DNA from: Clostridium saudiense
GTDB lineage: Bacteria > Bacillota > Clostridia > Clostridiales > Clostridiaceae
Reading direction: 5' to 3'
NCBI RefSeq assembly: GCF_000577815.1
Contig: NZ_CBYM010000002.1
Span: 124,001 to 188,000 of the forward strand
Length of the DNA: 64,000 bases
Shown piece after piece: positions 1 to 8,608 of the stretch; within the stretch, counting starts at the first letter, position 1; each line of letters opens with the position of its first letter. Both the position numbers and the translations under genes were made by a program. The notes under the pieces were generated by a model that made no database searches, was not told where the DNA came from, and saw only the letters and a list, made by a program, of their open reading frames with translations.

Positions 1-1
1 A

Positions 2-547
2 GATGTAAAAAATAAATTTGAAGAACAAAATCAAGTTTATATAGTAGTTTCTGAAGGAATAAGAACTGCTGAAGGTAAGTTTGTTGCTGAAGCTCACGCA
101 CAAGCTCATGATAAATTCGGACATGCACAATTAGGTGGCGTTGGTAATTATCTTAAAAACTTAATAATTTCTTCTGGTATAACTAGCAGAGTAAAATCTT
201 TAGAACTTGGAGTTCTACAAAGATGTGCAATGCATTGTGCCTCTAATATCGACATAGAAGAGGCTTATGAAGTTGGATATGAAGCATTAAGACAAGCTTC
301 TCTTGGAAAATGTGGGTATATGATAGGTATAAAACGTGAAAGCAATACTCCTTACAAATCATCATACTTCTTAATAGAAGCTGATAAGATTGCAAATAAT
401 GTTAAATATTTCCCAACTGAATGGATAAATGAAGAAGGAAATAATTTAAAAGCTGAAGTTCTTGAATACTTATCTCCTTTAGTTTCTTCAGTTCCATCAG
501 TTATTTCATCACTTCCAATGCCAGTATTTAAGGTATTTAACAAATAA
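2..547 (+). CDS. PPi-type 6-phosphofructokinase, C-terminal part (5' end outside window)
   Basis: The reading frame is open from base 2 and ends with TAA at 545-547, giving the last 181 residues of a longer protein. They read like the C-terminal half of the diphosphate-dependent phosphofructokinase clade: a GNYLKNLI stretch, then the conserved LGVLQRCAMHCASNIDIEEAY segment (ELxxLQRCxxHxxSxxD in relatives) and a tail rich in hydrophobic residues. The enzyme converts fructose-6-phosphate to fructose-1,6-bisphosphate in cytoplasmic glycolysis. The donor (PPi or ATP) cannot be decided because the catalytic N-terminal half lies outside the window. Family assignment is by recognition. Confidence 0.8.
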   Translation, partial: DVKNKFEEQNQVYIVVSEGIRTAEGKFVAEAHAQAHDKFGHAQLGGVGNYLKNLIISSGITSRVKSLELGVLQRCAMHCASNIDIEEAYEVGYEALRQASLGKCGYMIGIKRESNTPYKSSYFLIEADKIANNVKYFPTEWINEEGNNLKAEVLEYLSPLVSSVPSVISSLPMPVFKVFNK

Positions 548-566
548 CTTAAGGTTAATCAATGGT

Positions 567-677
567 TATAAGTTAGTAGTTAGTAGTCTTAGGTATAAAT
601 TTAGCTAAGATGGTTTTAAAACATATTATCCAAGAAGCTCGCTCTAGAGTTTCTTCCCTAACTACTAACTACCAACT
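567..677. repeat. MITE-like palindromic intergenic element (copy 1)
   Basis: The gap between two convergent genes has near-mirrored ends: GTTAGTAGTTAGTAG at 572-586 and CTAACTACTAACTAC at 658-672. An inner imperfect hairpin (GAAGCTC/GAGTTTC) lies near 633-652. A similar layout recurs at 9873-9972. It may also end transcription from both sides. Confidence 0.45.
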
Positions 678-682
678 CAAAA

Positions 683-1978
683 CTATTTAGCATACCTCCT
701 ACATAAATACTCTATAGTTTCTAAAAATATATTTGCTTCCTTTTTGGTATTATATATTCCCAAACTTACTCTAACTAATCCCGGTACTCCATTTTTACTA
801 ACATAATTTTGAAGTTCATTATCTGCTATTCCTAATACTCTTCTTGTATATGGATGTGAACAAAATCCTCCTTGCCTTACTCCAATACCCCTAACTTCTG
901 AAAGTTTTTCTCCAACCTCTTCATAGCTCATTCCATCAATAGTAAATACTAAAATTCCTAATCTATCATTAATATTTTCATTATCAGCATATAATCTCAC
1001 TCTACTTAAATCTTTAAGTCCATCAATTATATATTTTAATAATTCCTTTTCATTTTTCTCTATAGTATCAAATCCTATCCTCTCAACTTCTTTCATAGCT
1101 TCCATAATAGCTACAGCCCCAAAAAGATTAGGTGTTCCTGCTTCATTTTTTTCAGGAGTATTTAACCATATTTCTCTATCATCTAATACAAGATCTACAG
1201 TACCACCACCTTTTGAATCTGGTGGGTTCATATTGAAACTTTCCTTTAATCCAATAATTGCACCACTTCCAAATGGAGCATATATTTTATGTCCAGAAAA
1301 AACTAAAAAATCTATATTTTCTGAACTATCTTCTTGGCACATAGATACCCTTTTATGAGGAACTAATTGTGCCCCATCAACTATGATTTTACCTCCATAT
1401 TTATGAATTAATTTGGCTATTCTTTTTATATCATTTATATATCCAGTAACATTTGAAGCTCCTGTTATTGTTATATATTTTATACGTTCCCTATACTTAT
1501 CCACTAACTCTTCTATATCATTAATATTTATTCTTCCATCTTCACGTACTTCTACATACTTTAAATTACACTTACCTCTCCAAGGTAAATCATTTGAATG
1601 ATGTTCCATTCTTGTTGTAATTACAATGTCATCTTTGCTATTGATTAATATATTAGATAGCATATTTAATCCATCAGTAGTATTTGCAACAAAAATTGCT
1701 GTATAGATATCCTCTGGCGCATTAAAATACTTCAAAAGATAATTTCTACTCTCTTCATATAAATCACTACAATATAATGATTTTTGTCCATCACCCCTTT
1801 CAATTGACCCATAATATTCACTTGTTTCTAAAATTTTTTTCATAACTCTTTTAAAAGGCGGTGTAGTCGCTGCATTATCAAAGTTTATAGGAATAATCCT
1901 TCCCTTACCTTCTACATTAACCTTTTTATCCAACCCTACAAATAGTTTTCTTAAATCATCTTTATTATCCTTATGCAT
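683..1978 (-). CDS. Class V aminotransferase / cysteine desulfurase-like protein
   Basis: A PLP-dependent, cytoplasmic enzyme of 431 residues, probably releasing sulfur from cysteine for Fe-S or thio-cofactor synthesis. Visible landmarks are NFDNAATTPP near residue 32, the cofactor-binding DGAQ (201-204), the Schiff-base lysine in SGHK (K231) and a catalytic-loop cysteine in RQGGFCSHPY (C373). The longest ORF begins at a TTG at 1993, but that codon lies in the ribosome binding site GGAGGG, so ATG at 1978 is chosen. The gene stands alone, with no scaffold (iscU/sufU) or suf genes nearby, so its acceptor is unknown. A selenocysteine lyase or related class V enzyme remains possible. Confidence 0.75.
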   Translation of the reverse strand: MHKDNKDDLRKLFVGLDKKVNVEGKGRIIPINFDNAATTPPFKRVMKKILETSEYYGSIERGDGQKSLYCSDLYEESRNYLLKYFNAPEDIYTAIFVANTTDGLNMLSNILINSKDDIVITTRMEHHSNDLPWRGKCNLKYVEVREDGRININDIEELVDKYRERIKYITITGASNVTGYINDIKRIAKLIHKYGGKIIVDGAQLVPHKRVSMCQEDSSENIDFLVFSGHKIYAPFGSGAIIGLKESFNMNPPDSKGGGTVDLVLDDREIWLNTPEKNEAGTPNLFGAVAIMEAMKEVERIGFDTIEKNEKELLKYIIDGLKDLSRVRLYADNENINDRLGILVFTIDGMSYEEVGEKLSEVRGIGVRQGGFCSHPYTRRVLGIADNELQNYVSKNGVPGLVRVSLGIYNTKKEANIFLETIEYLCRRYAK

Positions 1979-2088
1979 AACAATTCCCTCCAATACAATA
2001 TATTCCTTGTTACATCGATTGTTACATCCACTTTCTTGGCACCCTTATTTGTAATATCTCCTTTATAATACTCATATTCTATAAAGTA

Positions 2089-2115
2089 ACATATGTGTTT
2101 AAAATACATATATTA
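2089..2115 (+). promoter_or_regulatory. Possible mother-cell sigma (SigK/SigE-like) promoter
   Basis: AC at 2089-2090, then 16 bases, then CATATATTA at 2107-2115 fits the CATAnnnTA -10 of sporulation sigma K/E promoters. It lies about 30 bases before the ATG at 2145. The -10 region is part of a short palindrome (ATATGT/ACATAT), so it could also be an operator. This is inferred from pattern only. Confidence 0.3.
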
Positions 2116-2144
2116 TTAATAAATTTATTATTTGGAGGGGAATA

Positions 2145-2810
2145 ATGAGTTCAAAAAAAAATAATAAAGACAATGATGATTTAAATTTTATACCTTTAAA
2201 TATTGATTCTACACTTTCACCAGATGGTTCAAAGTTTCCATTGCTTCTTAATTTTGATGAAATATCACTTTCAGGAATGTACGGTGGAATGTCATTAGGT
2301 TTTTCAAATCTTAATGCCACTCCTATTCCATTAGACTTAGTTGGATCAACAACTTCTGTAATTGCACCACTTACACCTTATCCTAAAAATATACCTACTA
2401 TAAATGATGATAATACCCCTTATACACCTAAAACAAAACAACCTAATAATAATAATAATAATAATGCTAAAAACCAAAACAATAATTCTAACTATCTAGA
2501 ATATCCAGCGGAATCAGATGATGATTTTCTTCATTCATACAATGAACCATCACTTAACGAAAGATACTTAGATAATCCTGTTAATGCTGTCGATATATTA
2601 AGGAATTTCGATCTTTCTTTAGATTATATTTCAACAGATTCTCGTAAAAACAATTGTACTGAAGAAGATGTGAATAAAATTTTTGATATAATTGAAAGTG
2701 ATCATTCTGGAATATTAGCTACTATGAAAGCCTATAGGGTTCCTTATCCAATAGCAAAGCTATTAATTAAAAAGATTATTAAAATTTCTTTAGACAATTA
2801 TAATAAGTAG
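2145..2810 (+). CDS. Asn-rich low-complexity protein of unknown function
   Basis: I do not recognise this 221-residue protein. It has no signal peptide or membrane segment. Residues 1-75 hold a hydrophobic and Gly-rich stretch (SGMYGGMSLGF). Residues 95-120 are a Pro/Asn linker with seven AAT codons in a row (2445-2465), and the C-terminal 80 residues look helical with a lysine-rich end. GGAGGGG precedes the ATG. It is followed immediately by a DUF4397 gene, and the two probably form an operon. The possible sporulation-type promoter upstream suggests, but does not prove, a spore-surface or coat-associated role. The Asn run is an in-frame microsatellite, so length variation would not shift the frame. 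Confidence 0.6.
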   Translation: MSSKKNNKDNDDLNFIPLNIDSTLSPDGSKFPLLLNFDEISLSGMYGGMSLGFSNLNATPIPLDLVGSTTSVIAPLTPYPKNIPTINDDNTPYTPKTKQPNNNNNNNAKNQNNNSNYLEYPAESDDDFLHSYNEPSLNERYLDNPVNAVDILRNFDLSLDYISTDSRKNNCTEEDVNKIFDIIESDHSGILATMKAYRVPYPIAKLLIKKIIKISLDNYNK

Positions 2811-2819
2811 GTGAGTTTT

Positions 2820-3437
2820 ATGGAACAATTTAATAAATCTCTACCTAGAGTAAATACTAATATAAGAATTCTTCATGCTAATCCAACTACATCTAATATA
2901 GATGTTTATATAAATGGTTCACTCTTAGCAAGTAATGTTGGATTTGGAAAAATTTCTAAGTATTTTACTATAACACCTGGAGAGTATAACTTTCAACTTT
3001 ATCTAACAGGCACTTATGATAAACCTATACTTTCTCAAGATATTCAGTTAATTGCCAATGCAAATTATACTATTTCATTAGTTACATTATCTAATAATTT
3101 GTTTTTATTTAGGTTAAAAGATGATAATGTTCCCGTAACAAAATCTCAGGCATATTTAAGATTCATAAATCTTTCACACAATTCACCATTATTAACTTTA
3201 TCATTACCTAATAATTTCATCTTATTTAATGAAGCTGAATATTTAGAAACTACTAGTTACTATCAACTTTCTCCTGGAATATATAATTTTGAAGTATTAT
3301 TTGCATCTTCAGATGTTACAGCAAAATATATAAAAAATATAACTTTAGTCGGTGGAAAATTTTATACAATCTATATACTTGGAGTATTTAACGGAAAACC
3401 AGTTATAGGTTACTTGCTCACTGAAGATTTAATTTAA
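2820..3437 (+). CDS. DUF4397 domain protein
   Basis: A 205-residue protein with two copies of a beta-rich unit: IRILHANPTTSNIDVYING near residue 16 and AYLRFINLSHNSPLL near residue 110. Each is followed by a GxYNFEV/YxFQL strand, the signature of DUF4397. There is no signal peptide, so it is either cytoplasmic or deposited by a non-Sec route such as spore assembly. The open frame starts at a GTG at 2811 right after the previous stop, but AGGTGAG sits just before ATG 2820, which is preferred. It lies 9 bases downstream of the Asn-rich gene and is followed by a strong terminator. Function is unknown. Confidence 0.65.
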   Translation: MEQFNKSLPRVNTNIRILHANPTTSNIDVYINGSLLASNVGFGKISKYFTITPGEYNFQLYLTGTYDKPILSQDIQLIANANYTISLVTLSNNLFLFRLKDDNVPVTKSQAYLRFINLSHNSPLLTLSLPNNFILFNEAEYLETTSYYQLSPGIYNFEVLFASSDVTAKYIKNITLVGGKFYTIYILGVFNGKPVIGYLLTEDLI

Positions 3438-3471
3438 AAAAAGGAGTTGTTTTTTAAACATCTCCTTTTTT
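3436..3471 (+). terminator. Rho-independent terminator
   Basis: A stem of AAAAAAAGGAG and CTCCTTTTTT with a run of T follows the DUF4397 stop directly. Confidence 0.8.
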
Positions 3472-3582
3472 AGATTTGATAAGGTTTTAGTATAATAGTA
3501 TAATTAAAAGGTATAATTTAAATTGAGGTATTATATCAAAAGCTTATTATAGTCTCAAGTTTAAAGTTTTAAGTTTAAGAAT

Positions 3583-3605
3583 AAATTCAGCTTAACTGAA
3601 TTTTT
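3583..3605 (+). promoter_or_regulatory. Terminator-like hairpin in the ABC-F leader (possible attenuator)
   Basis: AAATTCAG, loop CTTAA, CTGAATTTTT forms a perfect short stem ending in T, 120 bases before the ABC-F start. Repeated AAGTTTAA-type words flank it (3557-3580), so it may instead belong to the intergenic repeat class seen at 567-677 and 9873-9972. Confidence 0.35.
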
Positions 3606-3724
3606 AAAAAGTGATACTAAAGTTTTATGTTTGACTTAGCACTTATAACTTTCTAAACTTCACAGTTAAATTTTGATACAGCCTCATATTACTTATAAGA
3701 CTTCACTATATTACGGAGGAAATT

Positions 3725-5641
3725 ATGATAATACTAAGTTGTAAAGATATATGTAAAAGCTATGGAGTAAGGGATGTTCTTAAAGATATTACCTTCTCAA
3801 TTAATGAAGGCGATAAAGTTGGAATCATTGGTGCCAATGGTGAGGGAAAATCTACCCTTTTTAAGATAATAACAAAAGAAATATCTCAAGATTCTGGTGA
3901 AGTTTTTATAGACAAAAATAAAACACTAGGTTATTTATCTCAAAATTTATCACTTGACTCTGATAAAAATATTTACGAAGAAGCTATTTCAGTTTTTGAA
4001 GAAATATTAAATATTGAATCGAGACTTTCATCATTAGAAATAAAAATGAGTGAGCCCTATGATGATAAAAATGCAGCATATCATGAAAAGCTTATTAAAG
4101 ATTATACTACTCTTCAAGATTTATATTCACATAAAGGTGGTTATGTCTATAAAGGTGAAATTTCAAGAGTATTAAAAGGTCTTGGCTTTACTGAAGATGA
4201 TTTTTATAAACCAATAATTACATTAAGTGGTGGACAAAAAACAAGAGTTGCATTATGTAAATTGTTATTACGTAAACCTGATATAATATTACTTGATGAG
4301 CCTACTAATCACTTAGACTTAGAAGCTATAAGTTGGTTAGAAGACTATATGAAAAATTATAAGGGAACAGTTTTAGTGATATCACATGATAGATTTTTCT
4401 TAGATTCTGTTACTACACATACTTATGAAGTAATAAGTGGTAAAATAGAATGTTATAATGTTCCTTATACTAAATTTATAGATTTAAGAAAAAAGAATTA
4501 TGAAGCTAAACTAAAGGCTTATAATTTACAGCAAGCTGAAATTAAAAGACAAGAAGCCATAATTGAAAAGTTCCGTTCATTTAACCGTGAAAAAAGTATA
4601 AGAGCTGCTGAAAGTAGAGAAAAAGCTCTAGATAAAATGGAAAAAATTGAAGCTCCTGCTCATGAAAAAGAAGCCTCTAAAATTAAATTTGAAGCTTCAG
4701 TAAAAAGTGGATATGATGTTTTACATATAGAAAATATGGCAAAATCTTATGGTGAAAAAACTTTATTTTCAAATTTAAATTTAGACTTAAAACGTGGAGA
4801 AAAAGTAGCATTAATTGGTGAAAATGGCCGTGGTAAAACTACTTTATTTAAAATAATAATGGATACTGTAGAGTCTGATACTGGAGTAAAAGTATTAGGT
4901 ACTAATGTTAATGTTGGCTACTATGATCAAGAACAATCTGATTTAAATTTAGATAAAACAATTATTGATGAAGTTTGGGATGAATTCCCTAACTTAACAA
5001 CATCAAAACTTAGAAGTTATTTAGCCTCATTCCTTTTTACTGGTGATGATGTATTTAAAGTAATAAAAACTCTTAGCGGTGGAGAAAAATGTAGAATTAA
5101 TTTGTTGAAGCTAATGCTCTCTAAATCTAATCTTTTACTATTAGATGAACCTACAAATCACCTTGATATTATGTCAAGGGAGGCTTTAGAAGATGCAATT
5201 TTAGAATATGATGGCACATTAATGGTAATATCTCATGATAGATACTTCTTAAATAAAGTAATTGGACGTATACTTGAATTAAAAGAAGATGGAGTAACTG
5301 AATACTTAGGAAATTATAGCTATTACCAAGAGAAAAAGCTTAATCCTAGTAGATTTGAAAGTTATGAAGAATTAGCTAATGGAAAAACTAAAACTCAACT
5401 TAAAGACGAAAAGAAAAAGAAACGTGAAGCTGAAAAAGAAGCTAAAGCTATGCAACTTAAAATTAAAAATCTAGAAAAAACTATCTCTGAAAAAGAAGAT
5501 GAATTAACTCAATTGCAAGAACAACTTTGTCTTGAATCAATATATTCTAATCCATCTGAAAGCCAAAGAGTTAATAACGAAATTAAAGAATTAGAAGAAA
5601 CTATTGCTAATCTTTATGAAGAGTGGGAATCACTAGCTTAA
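3725..5641 (+). CDS. ABC-F family ATP-binding protein
   Basis: A soluble 638-residue protein with two ABC ATPase domains and no membrane segments. Domain 1 has Walker A GANGEGKST (36-44), signature LSGGQKTR and Walker B ILLDEPTNHLD. A charged linker rich in Lys/Glu (about 245-320) follows. Domain 2 has GENGRGKT, LSGGEKCR and LLLDEPTNHLD. The last 80 residues are a coiled coil. ABC-F proteins act on the ribosome as translation factors or antibiotic-protection proteins. Length and the C-terminal coiled coil resemble YdiF/Uup-type housekeeping members more than dedicated resistance proteins, but sequence alone does not settle it. GGAGG precedes the ATG. The gene is monocistronic. Confidence 0.88.
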   Translation: MIILSCKDICKSYGVRDVLKDITFSINEGDKVGIIGANGEGKSTLFKIITKEISQDSGEVFIDKNKTLGYLSQNLSLDSDKNIYEEAISVFEEILNIESRLSSLEIKMSEPYDDKNAAYHEKLIKDYTTLQDLYSHKGGYVYKGEISRVLKGLGFTEDDFYKPIITLSGGQKTRVALCKLLLRKPDIILLDEPTNHLDLEAISWLEDYMKNYKGTVLVISHDRFFLDSVTTHTYEVISGKIECYNVPYTKFIDLRKKNYEAKLKAYNLQQAEIKRQEAIIEKFRSFNREKSIRAAESREKALDKMEKIEAPAHEKEASKIKFEASVKSGYDVLHIENMAKSYGEKTLFSNLNLDLKRGEKVALIGENGRGKTTLFKIIMDTVESDTGVKVLGTNVNVGYYDQEQSDLNLDKTIIDEVWDEFPNLTTSKLRSYLASFLFTGDDVFKVIKTLSGGEKCRINLLKLMLSKSNLLLLDEPTNHLDIMSREALEDAILEYDGTLMVISHDRYFLNKVIGRILELKEDGVTEYLGNYSYYQEKKLNPSRFESYEELANGKTKTQLKDEKKKKREAEKEAKAMQLKIKNLEKTISEKEDELTQLQEQLCLESIYSNPSESQRVNNEIKELEETIANLYEEWESLA

Positions 5642-5681
5642 ACTTATCTTATTAATAAATGCTTTTAAATATTTAATAAAA

Positions 5682-5730
5682 AATAAAAATAAGAAATTAG
5701 GAATTTTTATCTTAATTTCTTATTTTTATT
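5682..5730 (+). terminator. Long AT-rich terminator hairpin
   Basis: An 18-bp inverted repeat (AATAAAAATAAGAAATTA and its complement) follows the ABC-F gene. Confidence 0.7.
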
Positions 5731-5766
5731 GTGTTATATACCTTCTTTTATAAAACTCACAAAAAA

Positions 5767-5795
5767 GGTAGTGTATCTTTTAAAAATACACTACC
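5767..5795 (-). terminator. Bidirectional terminator
   Basis: GGTAGTGTAT and ATACACTACC arms are flanked by A and T runs. It ends the Ca2+ ATPase transcript and can also work on the plus strand. Confidence 0.85.
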
Positions 5796-5802
5796 CTTTT
5801 TA

Positions 5803-8454
5803 TTAAGCTGCTTCTACAATACTTTCTGAAGTTTTTTCCTTAACTAAGTTATTAAATATAAATTTTCTTATCATATCCACTGGAATTATTGTGAATGCCA
5901 TAGCTATTATAACAAGCCAATGTCCTGATGTGATTGGTGTACAACTAAAGAAGTCACCACCAACAATAGTTAATATAACTTGAACTACCACTATAATTCC
6001 CATCACCTTTAAAAAGCTTATATTTTCTTTAATATGTTCAAATATATTTACTGTATTACTTCTTACATTGAATCCATTAAATACTGCACAAAGTACAAAC
6101 ATTGAAAAATACGCTGTCATATGCTCTTCTGTATTTGAAAACATATTTACAAAGAATGGAGTCTTTAAGAATATAAAACTTAAGATTGTTACCCAAGCAC
6201 CAGCAAATAGAATTTGATTCATCATAGTACTAGAAACTATACTTTGAGTTCTTGATTTAGGTTTTTCTAACATATACTTTTTAAGTGCTGGTTCAGAACC
6301 TAAAGCTAAAGCACCAAGCCCATCCATAACTAAATTAATCCATAGTATATGTGTAATCTTAAGTGGCTCTTCAATACCAAAGAATGGAGCTATAGCACAA
6401 ACAGCAACTGCACCTACATTTATTGTTAATTGGAATTTAATAAATTTTAAGATATTATTATAAATCGTTCTACCATAAAGTATAGCATTTTCAATTGATT
6501 TAAAATTATCATCTAAAATTACTATTGCACCAGCTTCTTTTGCTACATCTGTACCGCTACCCATTGCAAAACCAACATCTGCTCTCTTTAATGCAGGAGC
6601 ATCATTTACACCATCGCCTGTCATACCACATACAAGGTTTAATTCTTGAGCTAATCTTACCATCCTTGATTTATCTGTTGGTAATGCTCTAGCAATAACT
6701 CTTAAATTAGGTATAATAGATTTAACTTCATCATCAGACATCTTGTTTAATTCTTCTGATGTTAATGCAACATCAGATTTAGATTTTAATAATCCAGCTT
6801 CTTTTGCTATAGCAACTGCAGTTTCTTTTCTATCACCAGTTATCATTACAACTTGAATACCTGCATTTTGAACTTCTTCTATAGCTTGTTTAGCTTCTGG
6901 TCTTACATCATCTCTAATACCGACAAAACCAACTATAACTAAATCTTCTGGTAATGTATCATCAACTAATTCACTTTCGCTATAAGCAAAAGATAATACT
7001 CTCATTGCTCTTACAGCTAGTCCATCAATTTTTTCGTTAATTTTATCTTTATTTATAGCTACAACATTTCCATTTTCATCTATCATTTTAGTAGCTTTAG
7101 CAAGTAATCTTTCTGGAGCACCTTTGTATACAGTTTTTCCATCTAACTGACTTGCAGAATATTTATTAGCAGAATTAAATCCTTGAGATTTTTCTACTGT
7201 AATATTAGTTAATTTATTCATTTCTTCTTGAGTTAAAAAATTTAATAATGCTTTATCTGTAGCATTACCACCAATAACTTTACCTTCAGCGTCAAACATT
7301 GCACCTGTATTTTTACCAATACAAAGTTTCATCATTTCTTTTACCATAGAACCCTCTTTGTAACTATCTTTTAAGTTACCATCAAAGAATTCTACTACTT
7401 CTAATTGCCCTTTAGTAATTGTACCTGTCTTATCTGAAAATAAAATATTTAAAGAACCTGCTGTCTCTATTCCTATTGGTTTTCTAACAAGTACGTTGTT
7501 TTGTAACATCTTAGATGTATTTCTCATAAGAACAATAGCAATCATAAGAGGTAATCCTTCTGGAACAGCCATAACAACTATAACAACCGCAAGCATAATA
7601 GCTTCTAATACATCCTTAAATACCATTACACCACCACTGGCAAAATAATCAGAAAATCCACCTGCAACAATTACCTTATGACCTAATAATGCTAAAGCTA
7701 TAACAACTGAACCTATATAACCAAACATTGAAATTTGTGATGCAAGCTTAGAAAGCTTAACTTTTAATGGACTATCTACTTCATCATCAGCCATATCTTC
7801 TGCCATTGCACCCATCATAGTTTTCATACCAACTTTAGTAACTTCCATTATACCTTCACCATTGAATACAACTGCACCTCTAAATAAAGAATGCGCATCA
7901 ACAAAAGTATCACCAGTTACATCTGCAGTCATTGCAGCTTCTTTATAAGCCTTAGAATCATTAACTGCAAACTTTTTACACTCTTCTGCCTCACCATTAA
8001 GAGCTGAATTATCAACCCTTAAATCACCTTGATAAAGATATCCATCCGCTGGAATTTTATCACCACTTTGAAGAATTACCATATCCCCAACAACTAAATC
8101 ATCAATTTCAATTTCTACTATTTTTCCATCTCTATGTACCTTACATACATCTTTCTTAGTAGAATCTTTTAACTTTCTATACTCATTATCACTTGCCATT
8201 TCAGTTTTTGCAGAAATTCCAGTAACAAGTAATACAGAAACAGCTATCCCAATAAGTTCTCCAAACTCTGCATATCCCATAAATGCCATAATAGCCATAA
8301 TTGCTGCAATTGCAAGTAATAGCTTTATCATTGGATCATCAAATGCACCCTTAAACTTGTCCCAAAACGTTTCTGGTTTAGCTTCATGAATTATATTATC
8401 TCCATGGAGCTTTCTACTTTCCTCTACTTGACCTTTATTAAGTCCTTTAATCAT
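5803..8454 (-). CDS. Calcium-translocating P-type ATPase (PMCA/SERCA-like)
   Basis: An 883-residue membrane pump that exports Ca2+ (or a related divalent ion) using ATP. Features in order are an N-terminal cation-ATPase domain, TM helices near 43-80, the actuator loop ALNGE (151-155, in place of the usual TGES), the ion-site helix AVPEGLPL (296-303), the phosphorylation site DKTGT (D341), hinge MTGDGVNDAP, and a C-terminal block of six TM helices ending near residue 865. AGAGGAAG precedes the ATG. It is codirectional with the upstream terD genes, but a hairpin (8566-8600) lies between, so it may have its own promoter. TerD proteins bind Ca2+, so the proximity may be functional. Confidence 0.88.
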   Translation of the reverse strand: MIKGLNKGQVEESRKLHGDNIIHEAKPETFWDKFKGAFDDPMIKLLLAIAAIMAIMAFMGYAEFGELIGIAVSVLLVTGISAKTEMASDNEYRKLKDSTKKDVCKVHRDGKIVEIEIDDLVVGDMVILQSGDKIPADGYLYQGDLRVDNSALNGEAEECKKFAVNDSKAYKEAAMTADVTGDTFVDAHSLFRGAVVFNGEGIMEVTKVGMKTMMGAMAEDMADDEVDSPLKVKLSKLASQISMFGYIGSVVIALALLGHKVIVAGGFSDYFASGGVMVFKDVLEAIMLAVVIVVMAVPEGLPLMIAIVLMRNTSKMLQNNVLVRKPIGIETAGSLNILFSDKTGTITKGQLEVVEFFDGNLKDSYKEGSMVKEMMKLCIGKNTGAMFDAEGKVIGGNATDKALLNFLTQEEMNKLTNITVEKSQGFNSANKYSASQLDGKTVYKGAPERLLAKATKMIDENGNVVAINKDKINEKIDGLAVRAMRVLSFAYSESELVDDTLPEDLVIVGFVGIRDDVRPEAKQAIEEVQNAGIQVVMITGDRKETAVAIAKEAGLLKSKSDVALTSEELNKMSDDEVKSIIPNLRVIARALPTDKSRMVRLAQELNLVCGMTGDGVNDAPALKRADVGFAMGSGTDVAKEAGAIVILDDNFKSIENAILYGRTIYNNILKFIKFQLTINVGAVAVCAIAPFFGIEEPLKITHILWINLVMDGLGALALGSEPALKKYMLEKPKSRTQSIVSSTMMNQILFAGAWVTILSFIFLKTPFFVNMFSNTEEHMTAYFSMFVLCAVFNGFNVRSNTVNIFEHIKENISFLKVMGIIVVVQVILTIVGGDFFSCTPITSGHWLVIIAMAFTIIPVDMIRKFIFNNLVKEKTSESIVEAA

Positions 8455-8565
8455 TACTTCCTCTCCCTAATATAAATTTACATATTTTTTATAAAATATA
8501 GTATATCTACTATATTATCACTTATTATTACATATTAAAAACATTATTAATATATATCTAAAAAT

Positions 8566-8600
8566 ATACACGCAAAAGCATCTTTATCTTTTGCATGTAT
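8566..8600 (-). terminator. Hairpin between the terD operon and the Ca2+ ATPase
   Basis: ATACACGCAAAAG pairs with CTTTTGCATGTAT at 12 of 13 positions and is followed on the minus strand by a short T run. It probably ends or attenuates the Ter operon. Confidence 0.6.
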
Positions 8601-8608
8601 TTCCTTCA

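Noticed and set aside
218-225. Finding entry at window positions 218-225
   Set aside because: These numbers are residue positions of the hydrogenase-like protein, not a feature of the window, so nothing is claimed at this place.
2099-2320. Minus-strand open frame of 73 codons
   Set aside because: It overlaps the Asn-rich gene, which has a strong RBS, and reads as low-complexity sequence.
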